A stretch of DNA of 64,000 bases from Mortierella alpina (taxonomy: Eukaryota > Mortierellomycota > Mortierellomycetes > Mortierellales > Mortierellaceae). Positions 28,101-40,780 of the stretch are shown in pieces (the stretch's first letter is position 1; every line of letters begins with the position of its first letter). Where the stretch lies: contig JANATF010000008.1 of the NCBI GenBank assembly GCA_029449245.1, positions 1,984,001-2,048,000 of the forward strand, given 5' to 3'. The notes below the pieces were generated by a model that saw only the letters and a program-made list of their open reading frames with translations, had not been told where the DNA came from and searched no databases. The position numbers and the translations under genes were made by a program.

Positions 28101-28585
28101 TGACGTGAGGGTATAGGTGATAGACGACTTTGGTCGCCATGGAGTTCTCCGTCTGCTGTAGATGAGGTTTGATCCACGGTCGAAGAGTTCATAGAGCTCT
28201 TTGAAGATTTTGTGACCAGAGACGCTGCACCAGAGGAGCGTTTGGTGGACTTTGTCGCCTTTTTGTCGGACTGTCGCGAGGACGATCGCGGAGGGATGAC
28301 AGGAACTGAGGAGTGCTGGATGTTTTCAGGGTGAAGAGCCATTGAGGCGATTAAAGCCGGTTTGTGGACCTGATGAGGATGCTGAGGATGATGTTGTTGT
28401 TGCTGTGGTAAGGGTCCTGATTCTGTCGTACGAGATCCCGAGGAGACCTGCAAGTTTTCTTCATTAAGCAGTTTCCTCGGTCCTGGTCGAGTAATTGCCT
28501 CGGGATCAAGGGCAATAGCAGTCATGAGTGAGTGCCTGGACAAGACCGAGAAAACGGAGTTCACCTCTACTTTCTTTGGATCCAT
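25163..28585 (-). CDS. TBC-domain Rab GTPase-activating protein
   Basis: Stimulates GTP hydrolysis on a Rab GTPase; which Rab cannot be told. Spliced as complement(25163..26365, 26459..28585), 1,109 residues. The first 700 residues are Ser/Thr/Ala-rich low complexity with an acidic run (EEEENEFEEEEED). The TBC domain begins near residue 712 with YKKLVRRGVPTSVRGRVWLF and contains the arginine-finger motif IERDIHRCYPDH and the glutamine-finger motif SVGYCQGMGRLVGMM, then EDAFWLLVATIENYM and LLKDQDPALAEHLERND, so both catalytic fingers are present. A Ser/Ala-rich tail follows. The intron, 93 nt, sits just before the TBC domain. The start is MDPKKVEVNSVFSVLSRHSL. Confidence 0.92.
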
Positions 28586-29373
28586 ATCTGATATCGCTAG
28601 GGTCGATGATGATTCAGATGAAGAAAAATCGACGTTTGATTCCTGGAAACGACCAACAACCCCCTCGCAATATCCCTATCCATTGAAGGATCACAAGAAA
28701 GAGGGTATGAGTGAAAGCGTATTGTGAGCAAAATCGAATTGTGAATCCTCTGCCAATGCTCCCCTAAAAGCTCAATTTTTTTATGGACGCGCTTGGAGAT
28801 AGTGAGCAGCCCCTATAGCATCTCTGTTCTAGGCGTCTTTAAATATCCCCCCCCCCCCCCAGTCGGCATATGCATGCATGTCCAACTTGCTTTTTTTGTC
28901 TTTCATTGGGGGTAGGGTCGGATTTAATAGAAGATCAGATTTGAGCAAGCAGATCCGAGAGCAGTAATAGCTCTTGCGCCAAAAGGACCGTCCCAGTCAA
29001 TGGCAAGGGAGAGAGAAAAAGCGAAAGGGAGAGAGAGAGAGACAGAGAAGAGGTCGAGTTCCCCGTTCAGCCCAACTGAGTCGAGTCCGCCCCACCCCAG
29101 CGAGACAGCTCGCTACGCCCAACACCTCAACCCTAAATTCAGGATTTCAGAAACGCCCGAGAATACAACGACAATAAGATCGCCCTCATTCAGTCCTATT
29201 CTTATAACGCATCCTTACCATGCAAAGCCCGTCTCCGAGACGCTCCAGCAAGACCACTTGTTCACCTACGCCATTGTCCAAGTGCAAGGGGGTGCACAAT
29301 ATTGACATTATTATGAAATAACAATGAAAAAAATATAGTAAAAATACACATAAGAGTATTAGTTTTTGTTCCT
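28586..29373. other. Intergenic region upstream of the RabGAP gene
   Basis: Presumed promoter of the RabGAP gene. It holds a C run at about 28848-28860 and a (GA)n tract at about 29025-29045. No gene was recognised. Confidence 0.5.
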
Positions 29374-30002
29374 TTAGCAAAACTGTTTTGCGGAGGAAAA
29401 AAAACGGTATCCAGTTGAAGGATCATCATCCGTCAAAAGCAAAGAATGTTCACAATCTCTCTCTATCTCTCTGGACGCACCTGCCATAAACATCAGATCC
29501 TGATCGTTCTCTGCAGAGACGTTCTTCAGGGCTGTTCCTTGGGCGATGCCTTGCTGTGCGACCATGGCTTCGTGCTCATGCTGCCGTTGTTCTTGTGTCC
29601 CTCCAGTGTCAGATCCGGATCCGGAGGGACCTCCTGCAACTACATCTGCAGCTGGTGCGTTCGCTCCGTCTGCTGCCCATGGTTTCATGGTTGATAGCAT
29701 AGACGAGACGGGCGAGCGTGAAGTGGACAGTAAAACAATAAAGGAAAGAAAAACGAGACAAAAGGGTTAGGGGTGAAGGACGACATCCTGTGCCATATAG
29801 GGGGCGAGATGTCGGTGTGAGAATGACGGAGAAGTGTGCCATTAACAAGCAAAGCAGACAGGCAGGCAGGAGGTGTGCAGTGTGCGGAGAGGAAAGGAGG
29901 TTTTTTTTTCATTTCTGATGTTCCGTTACCAGCGACAAGGGCGTTCATGTGTGGGCGGATGGGGTCTGTGTTGATGCACACTACAGCGGCAGGTCCATTC
30001 AT
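29374..30002 (-). CDS. Small hypothetical protein, two exons
   Basis: Tentative model complement(29374..29672, 29930..30002), 123 residues. Exon 1 starts MPMNGPAAVVCINTDPIRPH and ends at a GTAACG donor. Exon 2 follows a CAG acceptor and is Ala/Gly/Gln-rich (ADGANAPAADVVAGGPSGSG), ending with LLTDDDPSTGYRFFSSAKQF. No family is recognised, and no signal peptide or membrane helix is visible. Composition and splice signals suggest a real gene, but the evidence is weak. Confidence 0.35.
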
Positions 30003-31112
30003 GGGCAAGGCAGGGTTATTGCAGGGTGGGGTGGCAGCATGCAGCAGCGGGAGGGATGGGAGCGAGGTGTGGGCAGGGTGTGGGCAGTCCCGGAAATGTG
30101 CTCAGAGTAAGGTGGGATGCGAGCGGATGGGCGAGGAGCGAAGCGGGCAAGGGGGTGAGCGAGGACAGCAAGGGTGTGAGTGCGAGTGAAAGTGAAGGTG
30201 TGAGAGAGAGAAGAGTGAGAGAGGTGGAAGAGGCGAGAGTCAGGGAGTGTGCCAAGGGAGTGTGTGTGAGTGTTTTTGTGTTGTGTGGGTGGATGGGTGG
30301 TCGACAAGAGAACAAAAGAGACGAATATGCTGATCGCCATGGCTAAAAGAAAAAGACAAAAAAAAGGGACGCTTTGGGGAAAGGGGCATCGCACGCTGCT
30401 CATGTGTGCGTGGTGTGAGTGGGTCTCGCTGAGCGCACAGCCAACTACGCGGGGATCCACCCACTCGCTCGTCTGCAATTGCACGCTGCAGACCAACTGG
30501 CAACTGCCCCCACTCTCGGCCTGGTTCTTTCTGTGTCCTGTCCTTCTGCGTTTGCCAGTGCACAGGAGGATGCATGCATGTCTGCATGGCTCTTAACCGC
30601 TCTTTTGTTGTTTCTGGCAGGCGAAAATCCTCACAGCTACATAACACTTTTTTTTTTTTTTTTTTTTAATTCAGGCTGAGGCTGAGGCTGAGGCTGAATC
30701 CGGCTCTTGGAACCCAACCCAGAGATAGATCTCGTCGGGTGCGAACATCCATCCTCTACACTGGCCCTCCTTACTACGCTTTCACGCCCCGCTGGAAGAA
30801 CCTCCGTGCCCCTTCGCGAAGGGTCCATTCAATCAACTAAATAGACTAGATAGTCCGAAACTATACTTCAAAACCTGTCGCGTGAGTGGATCCGCACATC
30901 TGGCTTCAAGTCGTTCTGGAGTGAACTCGGTGACATGTCAAGCCCCGTTTTATATTAACAGCCCAAAGAGCCGCATACCAGGAGCTGACCTTCAAGAAAA
31001 AGAAGAGGTCACTCCCAATGTGTGCAATCTCTTTGTCTCTTCTCGCAGAACAGATATGTTTTCTCCAGCAACATCATAATGTAGTAAAGCTAAGGATTTT
31101 ATTGTACACTAA
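30003..31112. other. Intergenic region with simple repeats
   Basis: Strongly GT/GA-skewed sequence (30020-30300), a T19-20 run at about 30649-30667 and a (GAGGCT)n run at about 30673-30697. Long open frames here on both strands come from this skewed composition. The rest lacks recognisable features. Confidence 0.5.
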
Positions 31113-34100
31113 TTATCGGTAGGAATGGTTGCTACTTGTCGGCGACACATTACTGTTATTCACACCCAACTGGATCGGCTGTCCAACACTCTCCAGGAAC
31201 TCGAGCGCCACCTGCGTCTGATCAATCGTCTTCATATCCGGCGTCCTCTGAACCCTCAACACACAATCCTGCGCTAGTTGAATCCTCCTCTGTCTCCCCT
31301 CCTTGCCCTGCCAATCCGACAACATATTCTTGAACAGCGGCTTGGCAGACTTGTCAGGTCCATCGGCCTTGGAGCACAGCTCATTCGCACGCTTGACCGA
31401 ATCCGGTGCAGACGACAACAGATCGTTCTCCAAAAGGAACCACGCACTCATCACCCGCAAGTTCTCCGCCGCGACCCCAAGCGCGTTCCGCTTATTTCCA
31501 TTCTTAAGCCCCGGATCCGCGCCATAGAGTAACAACATCTGCACATTCTCCTCATTGTCCATCCGTTCCAACACCGTATGAAGAGGCGTACACTTTCGCC
31601 AGTCCCGCGCGTTGACATCGGCACCCTTCCGGAGCAACATTTCCATCGCAGGTGCTGGCTCCTTGCAGTGCAGGATCGCATAGTGCAAGGGAGACCTTTG
31701 CTGATAGTCCCCGCTCTTGGCCTGGGCGCCATGCTTGAGCAGCGCCCTCATAGCCTCCAGAAGGACCTTGGTCGACGATAGTTTTGCGTTCTGCAGGAGC
31801 ACCATCAGCGGCGTGCGCTTCTTGGCATCTCGGCTGTTGCAGTCCGCCCCTGATCGGACCAAGAACAGGATCACCTCGATCGGGTTGGCGTATTGTTCAC
31901 AGACAAAGTGCAGAACCGTAGTGCCATTGTGGTCCCCACGATCCAGAGCAGCGCCATGTCGGATCAGCACCTTCATTGTCTCAATCACGTTCCTGGATCG
32001 CGCTGCAACAAGGATGGGCGTCGGGTGAGGCCAGAATCCGTTCGAGTCGTGGATCAAGTGTGGGTGGACTTTGAGCATGCGCTCGATGGTGGCCGTGTCC
32101 GATTGTGTGACAGCTATGAAGAAATCCGCTGGGTCGTCATGGTTCAGTGCTTTGTAAGGGTCCGCCAAGCTGTAAAAATTGTCAAACGGAACTCGATGCT
32201 TGGATGCTGCTGTTGATGCGGCCGATGAAGTTGAAGATGTCGGTGGAGTGACTCCAGTAGTAGCGGTCGAGGATGAACATGCAGAGACCTGGGTGGTGGG
32301 AGAGGTGGAAAGTGGGGTTCCCATAGTGGTGGTCGATGAGGATGACTCCTTGGACTGACCCAGCTGTGGGCGCAACTCGCGAGGTTCAGATATGGATCGG
32401 ACATCCGCCAGCGGGTCGTCATCTTCTGAAGGTCGCCGTGTTGAATCTAGCACATGAAATAAAGAGTCAGTGAATTGATATAAATGAGTTGGACCCGGTC
32501 ACTCGGGCAAGTCGACTTACTCTTTGGCTCTCGCGTCCATAATGATGCCTCCACTACGGGAAAACCTTTACCGCCACCGCCCCGAGTCGAGGAGACAGAT
32601 GCAACAGAGGGCGCAGGAGAGCTGGGTCTTCCGTGAGATGGCGCCAGATGTGGACTCTGGGCCAGCCTATTATGAACGCTGTCTGCTACTGGGGACTGGG
32701 CGGGCCCAAGGCTGGGACTGCCCAGCATACGACTGTTTCGGACATCTCTCCGCATAAAGTCTGGGCTTTGAGATCGCGGCATGTGCAGTTGACTGGGCGG
32801 GACAATGTTGTTATTGGGATTGGGTACATATGCACTTTCGGATGGCTTCCTCAGCGGCACCTGCACCTGCGCATGCGCATGCTGCTGCTGGTCTTGCAAC
32901 TGCTGGTCCACTCTGACGGCGAGCTCTATCAGTCCAGTATGCTTCTGCTGAGTTAAGAACGAGATGGGCCTAAAGTCGCGACGGTTAGTGGTCGGGGATG
33001 TGCCTGTTGAGGAAGGAGCTGTTGAATTGGTGGATGAAGGCGATCCAGTGGGCGAGGCATCGTTGGATGAGGCCTTGGAAGGTTCAGCCTTTAGCGGCGC
33101 CGGGGCTTTGTTCCAGTGCGGAGGGCTCAAAGGCGTGACAACAGGGAAGCCCATTGGAATCTGACGTGCCGGGGTTGGTCTAGTAGTTTCCGAAGGCGCG
33201 ACGAGGTTCACACCAAATGGCACCTCGGCCTCGCCATTGACTAATTTGCCTTTGTACGATGTAGAGGGTGTGTAAGAAGCAGGCGCCGCTGGATCCCTGG
33301 GAGATGTGTTGACAGTGGTTGCAGCAGCGCTCCTTCCAGATCCAGCATCGCCCCCCTTTCTGCTGGGAGACGGGCTAGCCGAAAGCGCTGGGGATGGTGG
33401 TGGTCCTGGGGGAGGCTTTGGTATAGGCCCAAGAGACGGCGAAGGCACTGCTCGGAGCGGAGGTGCTCCTGCAGGAGGCGAGATGGTCTGGGAGGCACGC
33501 GGCGCCTGGTGGCCTCTGGTGCCTGGCGGAGAAACCACTCTTGGGCGAGTGGACGAGGGTGGGGAGATGACCCTCGGAGAATTTGAGTGACCAGCTACTG
33601 CGACTGGAGGTGGTGGCGGTGCGCCATGAGGAGGTGGTGAGATGGTAGGGATGTTGCGGATCGATCCCATATTCAGTTTACTGACCACGGACACCATGGA
33701 TATCCCGTTTGAGAGAGCGAGCGCAGCAGTTTCCGGCAACTTGGCCATTGAGGACTCGGCCGAGGCGCGGGATGCAGCCGAAGTTGCGCTGTCTCTAGAA
33801 GGTGACGAGTGAGGCGATATTGAGAGTGCATTGAATGCAGGAATGGGCGGAAGAAACTGCACAACAGCATCAGCTGCACTTTGACTAGCCGTGGGGTTTG
33901 CATCCTCTTCACTAGACTGTCGTCGATTCTTCTCCTGCTCCTTGGCGGTGCTGAGCGCCTTTACAGAATCCGACTCATTGGGTATACTGTCATGGCGAGC
34001 AGAGCTATCGGCGCCCTCCTGGGATGTGTTCGCCTGCCCCTCCGCTACTGCCACATTACGGTCGCTGTTGTCGTTTTTGGTGGTATTTTGAGGCAGTGGC

Positions 34101-35829
34101 TTTATATTACTGTTCCTAGACACGTCCGCTGTTGTCGCTCCATTAACTTTGTTGTGTCCGTTCACATGGTTGTCTCTGGGTGGTAAGTCGCCCAGGAACG
34201 ACACCCGCACTTCTGACCGGTCCGGCCGAGGTGGGACCAACGGAGCGCCTTGTGGTACAAGTGGCGCCATACCTTGAGCAAACGACTGGGGACGGACCCC
34301 AGGGCGCAGTACTACCGATGGTGACGCTGGTCGCATGTGGTTTAAGTTCTCTAGAGTCGACTGCTGCACCGATTCATTCTCGTACGGATAGGTTGTGCCG
34401 GGAGCGACCATTGAGTCGCTTGAGAGTGGTCTTGCTGGCCGGGGTGACATTGGCCGGGGTGCAGCTGGACGAGGGTTGATCTGCTCCGATGCAAGCAACT
34501 CGACGAGTTCTGACAGGACTATCTCCATCTGCGGGCGGTTCTGGGGCAGGCCATCCCAGCATCGTCTGTAGAGCATCTCATACTCGACCGCAGTCCCTGG
34601 AACTGTCTTTTCACGAACCCCAGCAATGATGTTGACGGCCAGCATCACATCTTGAAGCTGGGCTTCGAATGGGATCACACAGCTCGATAATTCCCAGAAG
34701 ATGACGCCAAGACTGTAGATATCGCACTTTGCATTGTACGTGATGGAGGGATTTTGCATCCGCTCAGGAGCCACATAGGGCACAACGCCAAAGAGTCCAG
34801 CCTTGGTGGTGTAGATGGTTTTGTTGACGGATTTGCTGAGTCCAAAGTCTGTGATCAATGCCTTCCCGCCCGTGTCGATGAGAATGTTACGTGAATGCAG
34901 ATCTGTGTGGAAGATGTTTTCGCGATGAATAAAGTCGAGGCCACTGGCGATCTCCCAGGCAAGCCGATACTTTGTCAGCCAGGTGATGGACACGTTCTGA
35001 GTCTCGAGATAGTCCTGAAGACAGCCGTTCTCTGCGAACTGCATGACGATACAGGTGTCGTGAGTGAGAGGGTGCTTTGTGATGCCAAAGAACTTTACAA
35101 TATAGTTGGAGTCGTGAACCTGCTTATGCATCTTGAGCTATGCATCAAAATGGATGAGTGCGAACAGGATAAGGTCAGTTTTGTGCAGACTGCGATACCG
35201 AGAACTGGGGATCAACAGGTGCGCGAGGTGTTCTCTGAAATGTCCACGTCGTTGACGCACGCCTCCCCGTCGGCCTTGGCCCTTTCTGCTCGTGCACCGT
35301 CCCCGGTCAGCACCTGCTGTCTCTGGCGCGCATGCCCCCAGTCGAGTGGTTCTGAGTGACAGCTGAGTGCTGTTCGGTTTAGCGCCCACATGCGCCGTTT
35401 CTTTTTTTCGTGCGATATTGCAATTTCACGTTCATGCTGCCTCTGGGCTTGCATGTTCTCACCGCCCCCCTTTTTCTTCTGTTTTTCCTCCTGCCTCTCC
35501 TCGGAGTGGGTAATGAAACTCGCAAGCACAACGGGATGGAATGGGCGAGCAAAGCGGCCGTGCTGTTGGCAAGTAGACGATTGTCTACTAGTTATTACCT
35601 CTTTGATTAGGTCGCTAGTATTATGTTGCTCCTTGATGGCGACGTGCATGTTCCTCCAGGCACCAAGGTGGATGGTGCCCGAGCCTCCTTTGGCAACATT
35701 GTACTTGACTTTGCTGATCTCTGAGAAGGGGATCAGTCTGACGTGCTTGTCCTTGACCGCATTCTTTAGCCACTCCTCTGCTCGGTTGTTCTTTTTGATT
35801 TGGGCGCTTGCAGACCGGTCGTTCGCCAT
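31113..35829 (-). CDS. Tyrosine-kinase-like protein kinase fused to ankyrin repeats
   Basis: Spliced as complement(31113..32446, 32521..35137, 35599..35829), about 1,393 residues. The kinase domain opens with a Gly-rich loop (KGGSGTIHLGAWRN) and the beta3 lysine (HVAIKEQHN) in exon 1. Exon 2 carries FHTDLHSRNILIDTGGKALI (catalytic loop), TDFGLSKS (DFG), and VAPERM/CDIYSLGVIFWELSS. All catalytic residues are present, and the features are of the TKL type common in early-diverging fungi. A 600-residue Pro/Ser-rich disordered linker follows. Exon 3 contains about six ankyrin repeats (for example GDHNGTTVLHFVCEQYANPI, KRTPLMVLLQNAKLSSTKVL, QQRSPLHYAILHC, KCTPLHTVLERMDNEENVQM). The 74-nt intron joins kinase and ankyrin parts in phase, so they form one protein. 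Likely a signalling kinase with an ankyrin docking region. Confidence 0.88.
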
Positions 35830-37813
35830 GGCTCCGTAATTGTGAGGGCTGCCTGTGTAGTTGGGCCAGCAGACGGGTTAAAGCCCTGTTACAGACAAGC
35901 GACGCGGGAGGAGGAAGAGGAGAAAGTCGGATGAGATTGAGCAATGTACCAGTGGATGAGTATAAGGAACGAGAAACGTGTGGGCAGGACGATGGAAGGG
36001 CGAAGGGCGATGGCCGAACGGAAGGATGTGGGCGAGCCGAGTGTTGGGCGGTGCGCACTTGAACTTTACGGGAAGCCGGGCTGCTGCCAGGGGTGTGAGA
36101 CTGCGGTGCAAAGTGTCAGAGACTGAGCTTGGTCGAGTCCTCTGAGTACTAGCTGAGTCGAATCCAGGAGGAGGAGGAGGAGGAGGAGGAGGAGTGTGCG
36201 GACGTGTGGACGGGATCGACAGAGCGAGAGTGGAGAGTGGAGAGTGGAGAAGGGAGTGAGGAAGGGGATGTGGAATGCGCACTGCAGGCGGGGGACCAGG
36301 GCAAGCAGAGATGTAGTCTTACGGACGACAGGTGTGCGATTGCGAGAAGGTGAGGGAGAGGAGAGAAGAGAAAAGAGAACACTCGCTACAGGACAGGGTC
36401 TACATACGGCACATGTACTGTACACACTTCTCGCACTGCGATGGCACACCCCCTCTTTCCCCATCGTTCGTCGCTCCTCGCCTGCCACCCTTCCCAGGCA
36501 TGCTCTCGCAGGATACAGTACTCCCATTCCCCGACCCACCCGCGGTCGGCCCATAGGCCTGCATTGTATGTGTGTGAATATGCTTTGCATTTCTGCGCTA
36601 AGCAGCGAGAGGAATTCGGAGCGATAAACATTGGTTGAGCAATTTCACGCAGCCTCGATATTGCCACTCCCCCCTGGCGCGCTAGCCGCAACAGAACCAG
36701 GCAGCAGCGGCTGATCGATGCCTTCGTCGCAACATGCACAGGACACGCATGTCTTGCTCAGGAATGCCACGCTGCATCACGATCTCTGGGAGCTCGCTAC
36801 ACCGCCGGCGATGCAGAAGGACGACCTGGGATCAGAAATAGAAAGCACCTTGCCAGGAGGGTGGTATGGATGCATGCGCATGCAGGCGCCTATATTGCTG
36901 CCTGGTCGAAACAAAGGCAGGGCTCACGCATTCCCTTCCGCATGCCTTACCTGCGCCTGCCCCCCTCCCCCCTCCATCTTCATCACCAGGGTCTCCCTTC
37001 CGCACTGTGTTGTTGTACCCTCGGCATAGCCGCCTTGTCGGGTACCCCCTCGACTCCTTGATCCCCTGAACCGTTAGATCGTCGCCCTGACAGAAAGCCG
37101 TTTGTGGCCAAATCGCCACTATCGAATATTGCCCTGCGTCAGGTCCACCAATCACCGCCCGCCTTCGCCCGCCTTAGTGTAGTGCTCTCTTCCGCCCAAA
37201 AATTCCTCGCCACGAGGAAGTCTGGTCCAACTAAAAGTTTCCCCTGATGAAAATGTCCGCGACCTCAAGAAGAAAAAAAAAAGGCTCATGACTTCAGCAA
37301 CGTCGAATGTCAATAGTCTCACACTTTGGAAGGTGTCTGTTCCAATCTCGGACTACGAAAAGAGGCTTTCTCCCTTTTCGATGCATTGAGCGAGAAGCAG
37401 GTCAATCCAAGGAAAGACATCTCCGCTGTCTTCTGTGATAGACCATCAGACCCTATCCTTGTCTAACGCCCCTCACCCCTTCCATCAGGCAACGACGAGC
37501 TCGGTTGATGCAGCTCTTGAACTAATGTGCTAATCCTTTATTTTTGCTCGTCTCTGTTACGCCTTATAAGCCTAGACCCAGGGATCGCCGCATTGCGCAA
37601 ACAATTCTCTGAAGTCTTTGATTGTTAGCAAGTAATAAGTTACAGCGAACGACATCTATGAGAATTGTACCACAATTACTCACTTCTCTTCTCTAAAACA
37701 ACAGGCATCGGAATCGTCGTCAAGCCAGAGACGTGTAGACACGTAAAGAGCGACAGCATGTTCAACGGTTTCATGAGGATGTCACTCATATGAATTTACT
37801 ACAGTACTTATAT
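35830..37813. other. Intergenic region
   Basis: Presumed promoter and 5' UTR of the kinase gene (proximal part), rich in GA tracts, with (AGG)n at about 36166-36193. Nothing recognisable lies in 36600-37800. Confidence 0.5.
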
Positions 37814-38997
37814 CTACCTCACAAGTCCCTTCACCTTTTCTTTCATCAGCTTTTCCGAAACTTCCCATAGCTTCTCCTGAAGATCTTCCCTATCTGCCAA
37901 TGGATTACACTTGGATTCGACTCCAAACGGAATGAAGAATTTTCCTCTAAGATCCTTATTCTCAACCTCGGGGCTGGTAGCACAGTACAGTTGCGTCAGT
38001 GCACCTTCCTTTGGAGACATTCCAAAGAGCTCCGTTGCCCGAGCAAATACGTTTCCGGAAAATGAACCTCGCCCAGTCTGAGCCATATTGGTGCTGACGT
38101 GTCCTGGATGTACTGCGTTAACGTATACACGCTCGTTCGTCAGACGGCGCGCAAGCGCCTTACTAAACTGGATATTGGCGAGTTTGGACCGGCCATAGTG
38201 CACGAGGTCTGGGATTCCAGCAGGATTTGTAAGGACACTGAAATCGATCCCATCTGGGTGCTTGGTATCATCATGTGCCCAGGAGCTAGGCGGATCGAGT
38301 GATTGATCATGGAGACGGTTAAATAACATGTCTGGTTAATGATGGCCTCACACGCAAACGACTTTACTGCCTACCTCACATTGACAATCCGGGAAGGCTG
38401 AGATTTCTTAAGGCAGTCCAAGAGTGCAAGCGTGAAGACGAAGTGGCTATGAAAGGATAAAAGGAAACATAAATTCAGTAAAAAGTCCCATTTCATTAAG
38501 ACTTGCAAACATATGTACGTACATACATGCATACATACATACCCTAAATGGTTGACTGCAAACATATACTCGAGACCGTCTGCGCTCAACTTATCTGGCG
38601 AAAATGCCACTCCCGAGTTATTGATCAAAATGTGGAGAGGCAGACCTTCTTTGAGAAATGTCTGTGCGGACTGGTAGACTTTTGTAACGTCACCCAGATC
38701 GAACTCCAAGAAATCCAGGCTGACTTCGCCTCGATATCGAGGATAGTCCCTTTTGATCTCCTTGCGGACCCTGTCCATTGCCTCCTTGGCGCGGGCTTCA
38801 CTTCTGCAGGCCATAAATACACGCGCGCCATGAGCTGCCAGTGCAACAGTGGTTGCGTAACCGACACCGCCGTTTGCACCAGTGACAATGGCGATCTTAC
38901 CCGTGAGGTCAGGGATCATGTCGTTCGTGAAGTGCGGAGATGAGAAATACGTCTTCCAGAACGTTGGGTTGACGAGCATATTGGAGTAAGCGACCAT
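37814..38997 (-). CDS. Short-chain dehydrogenase/reductase (retinol dehydrogenase/WWOX-like)
   Basis: NAD(P)-dependent oxidoreductase of unknown substrate. Model complement(37814..38318, 38375..38446, 38543..38997), about 343 residues. Visible motifs: cofactor loop IVTGANGGVGYATTVALAAH, MACRSEARAKEAMDRVR, FLEFDLGDV, LHILINNSGVAFSP, the active-site pair in LVHYGRSKLANIQFSKALAR (YxxxK), and VHPGHVSTNM. The order and length match the RDH/WWOX-like group. The first intron is canonical and in phase. The second is odd: to keep frame, exon 3 must start after an AA dinucleotide (plus-strand 38319-38320) rather than AG. The nearest AG acceptor leads to an in-frame stop or the wrong phase. Either the acceptor is mutated or my donor choice is wrong. 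Confidence 0.8.
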
Positions 38998-39256
38998 TTT
39001 TTTGGTAGGGGGATTTGTCTGCTGTAGGAAATGGTGAATGTTGAACGTTTGATTAAATTGTGGGTCTGTTATAATATAAGGAACAACAGATTACGTATTT
39101 ACGCGTAACGATAACGCATGAATTTCGTTTCGAACCAAAAAAGAAATCTTGGTCCTACACAGAATGGCTTAGCATATGTAAAATATCCTTTAAAATCTTT
39201 ACGCTTCGCGTCAACTCACCGGAGACCATTGCCTTTGAGGCTTTAAATTTCTCGCG

Positions 39257-40465
39257 TCAACCAATCTGGCCACTATGCTCTCTTACGAGCATCAGCACCG
39301 CAATGACCAGATTGATAGCAGCGTTGTGGTCCCGGTCACGGCTTTGGCCGCAACCGAGATACTGGATTGCCCGTCCCTCGAGCTTACTCAACAGGTGGCA
39401 TCGGCAATATGTAATGGATGTGCGGAACTCGTCTGCGCACAGAAATATATAGTTAAGTGCTTGGAACTGAAGTAAACGATATTAATATGAAGGTGAGTAC
39501 AATGTGGATTCACCCTTACTTGTACCGGACGATCATGGCATACAGACTGCATTACCTTCATTTTGAGCAACGATATGAAGTCTTGGCACCGGACTACACC
39601 TCGGCTGGTTCCAAAGGATCCATCTCCAACCACAAAATACGGGTCGTGGTCCCGATCCTGGTCTCTATTTTTCTACCAGGCCTGTCACTGAGATTATCCT
39701 ACCAACAGCGTACTTTTAGCTGCTTGCTTCGCCTGTTTTTGCGCAGATGCCTTGGATTTGTGAAGACCCGTTCTGTAAAACCGTCGAAGGTGCCACTGAA
39801 CTTTAAGTATCGATACGACATGTGCCTAATTAGAAGCGGAAAGAGCTTGCCACGCTGTGGTTTGATCGCCATCCTAGACCTGTGGGCACACGATGCCTTG
39901 TATATGGGCTTCAATCTCTTGAGCCGATCTCGACGTTACCGTGGGCTCTCCCGCATACTGAACATCATATCGAACCTTGCGCTAGGCATGTTCGAGACCA
40001 CGAAAGTACCGCGTTCTGAAATGTTGCTGGGCGGCCCTTCGGAGATTGTTACGTTCTTGAAGTGACTTAGAGTCCGAGTATCCACCACCGTCGCCGTAGC
40101 TGTGTTCCGTATATCAGGATCCATACCTACTACTGTATGTCAAATCCTGCGTGCTTACGTGATTCATTCCTTCGACACTTAAAGGCATGCCTTGCTTGTG
40201 CTGCGGGATTTATTTGGTCCAAAGGCTCGGATGTTATGCCAATTGAACTTTTACTTGCAATTTTGTCCAAACTCTGCTGGCTCACCACCCCTTTAAGGAA
40301 ACTCCAGGGGTGGCCTACTCCCTCTCGATAGGTACTGTACGTCTTCGAGGCAAGGTATCTCTCCACGTTGAATGATACGGACGTCCTATGAATATGAGCC
40401 GACCGGGTCCGGTATTGACATACTTTTGCTGTCACACGAATCATATCCAGAACGCTTGTAACCAT
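39257..40465 (-). pseudogene. Decayed Fanzor (TnpB-like RuvC nuclease) gene
   Basis: Minus-strand order matches a Fanzor C-terminal half. RuvC-I: GMDPDIRNTATATVVDT near 40118-40070, after a probable intron (GTAAGC donor at about 40157). RuvC-II-like: VVGDGSFGTSRG near 39630. Zinc ribbon and RuvC-III: DEFRTSITYCRCHLLSK, then QYLGCGQSRDRDHNAAINL near 39440-39280. Several conserved positions are altered: the Gly after DP is Asp, and two of the four expected zinc-ribbon cysteines read Tyr (TAT). Frames change between the motifs, and the N-terminal 300 residues are missing, cut off near the unrelated plus-strand gene at 40.8 kb. An inactive remnant of an RNA-guided nuclease family; identification rests on motif order. 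Confidence 0.72.
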
Positions 40466-40780
40466 ACTCTGTGGTCCAAGAATATGAAATGGTCAGGGGC
40501 GCTTGCAACATCGCCGTAGGCACACTAGCAACACTTAGTCACAGTATGAGGACTTGGGGGCTGGCTCTCGAATGACATGATGAAACCGAGAGCGAGCTTG
40601 TGGTCGCGCCCTGGGATGCGCTCTAGGGTACCTTTGGTACCTTTTTATCATTTCAAGATGTTGGACATGGGCTGCGGCGGATTTCATTTTGATTCTATTT
40701 TCTTGCCGCAGCATAAATAAACTGAACATCCATTCGCGCTCTCTCGTATCTCTTGCAACAACCCCCATCACTTCATCCCA

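Noticed and set aside
30016-30496. Long minus-strand frames rich in Thr, His, Ser and Leu
   Set aside because: They come from strand-skewed GT/GA sequence; no domain, and no consistent start or splice sites.
39457-40065. Plus-strand 202-codon frame as a gene
   Set aside because: It lies antisense to the ordered Fanzor motifs, has no recognisable domain, and its codon pattern is explained by the opposite strand.
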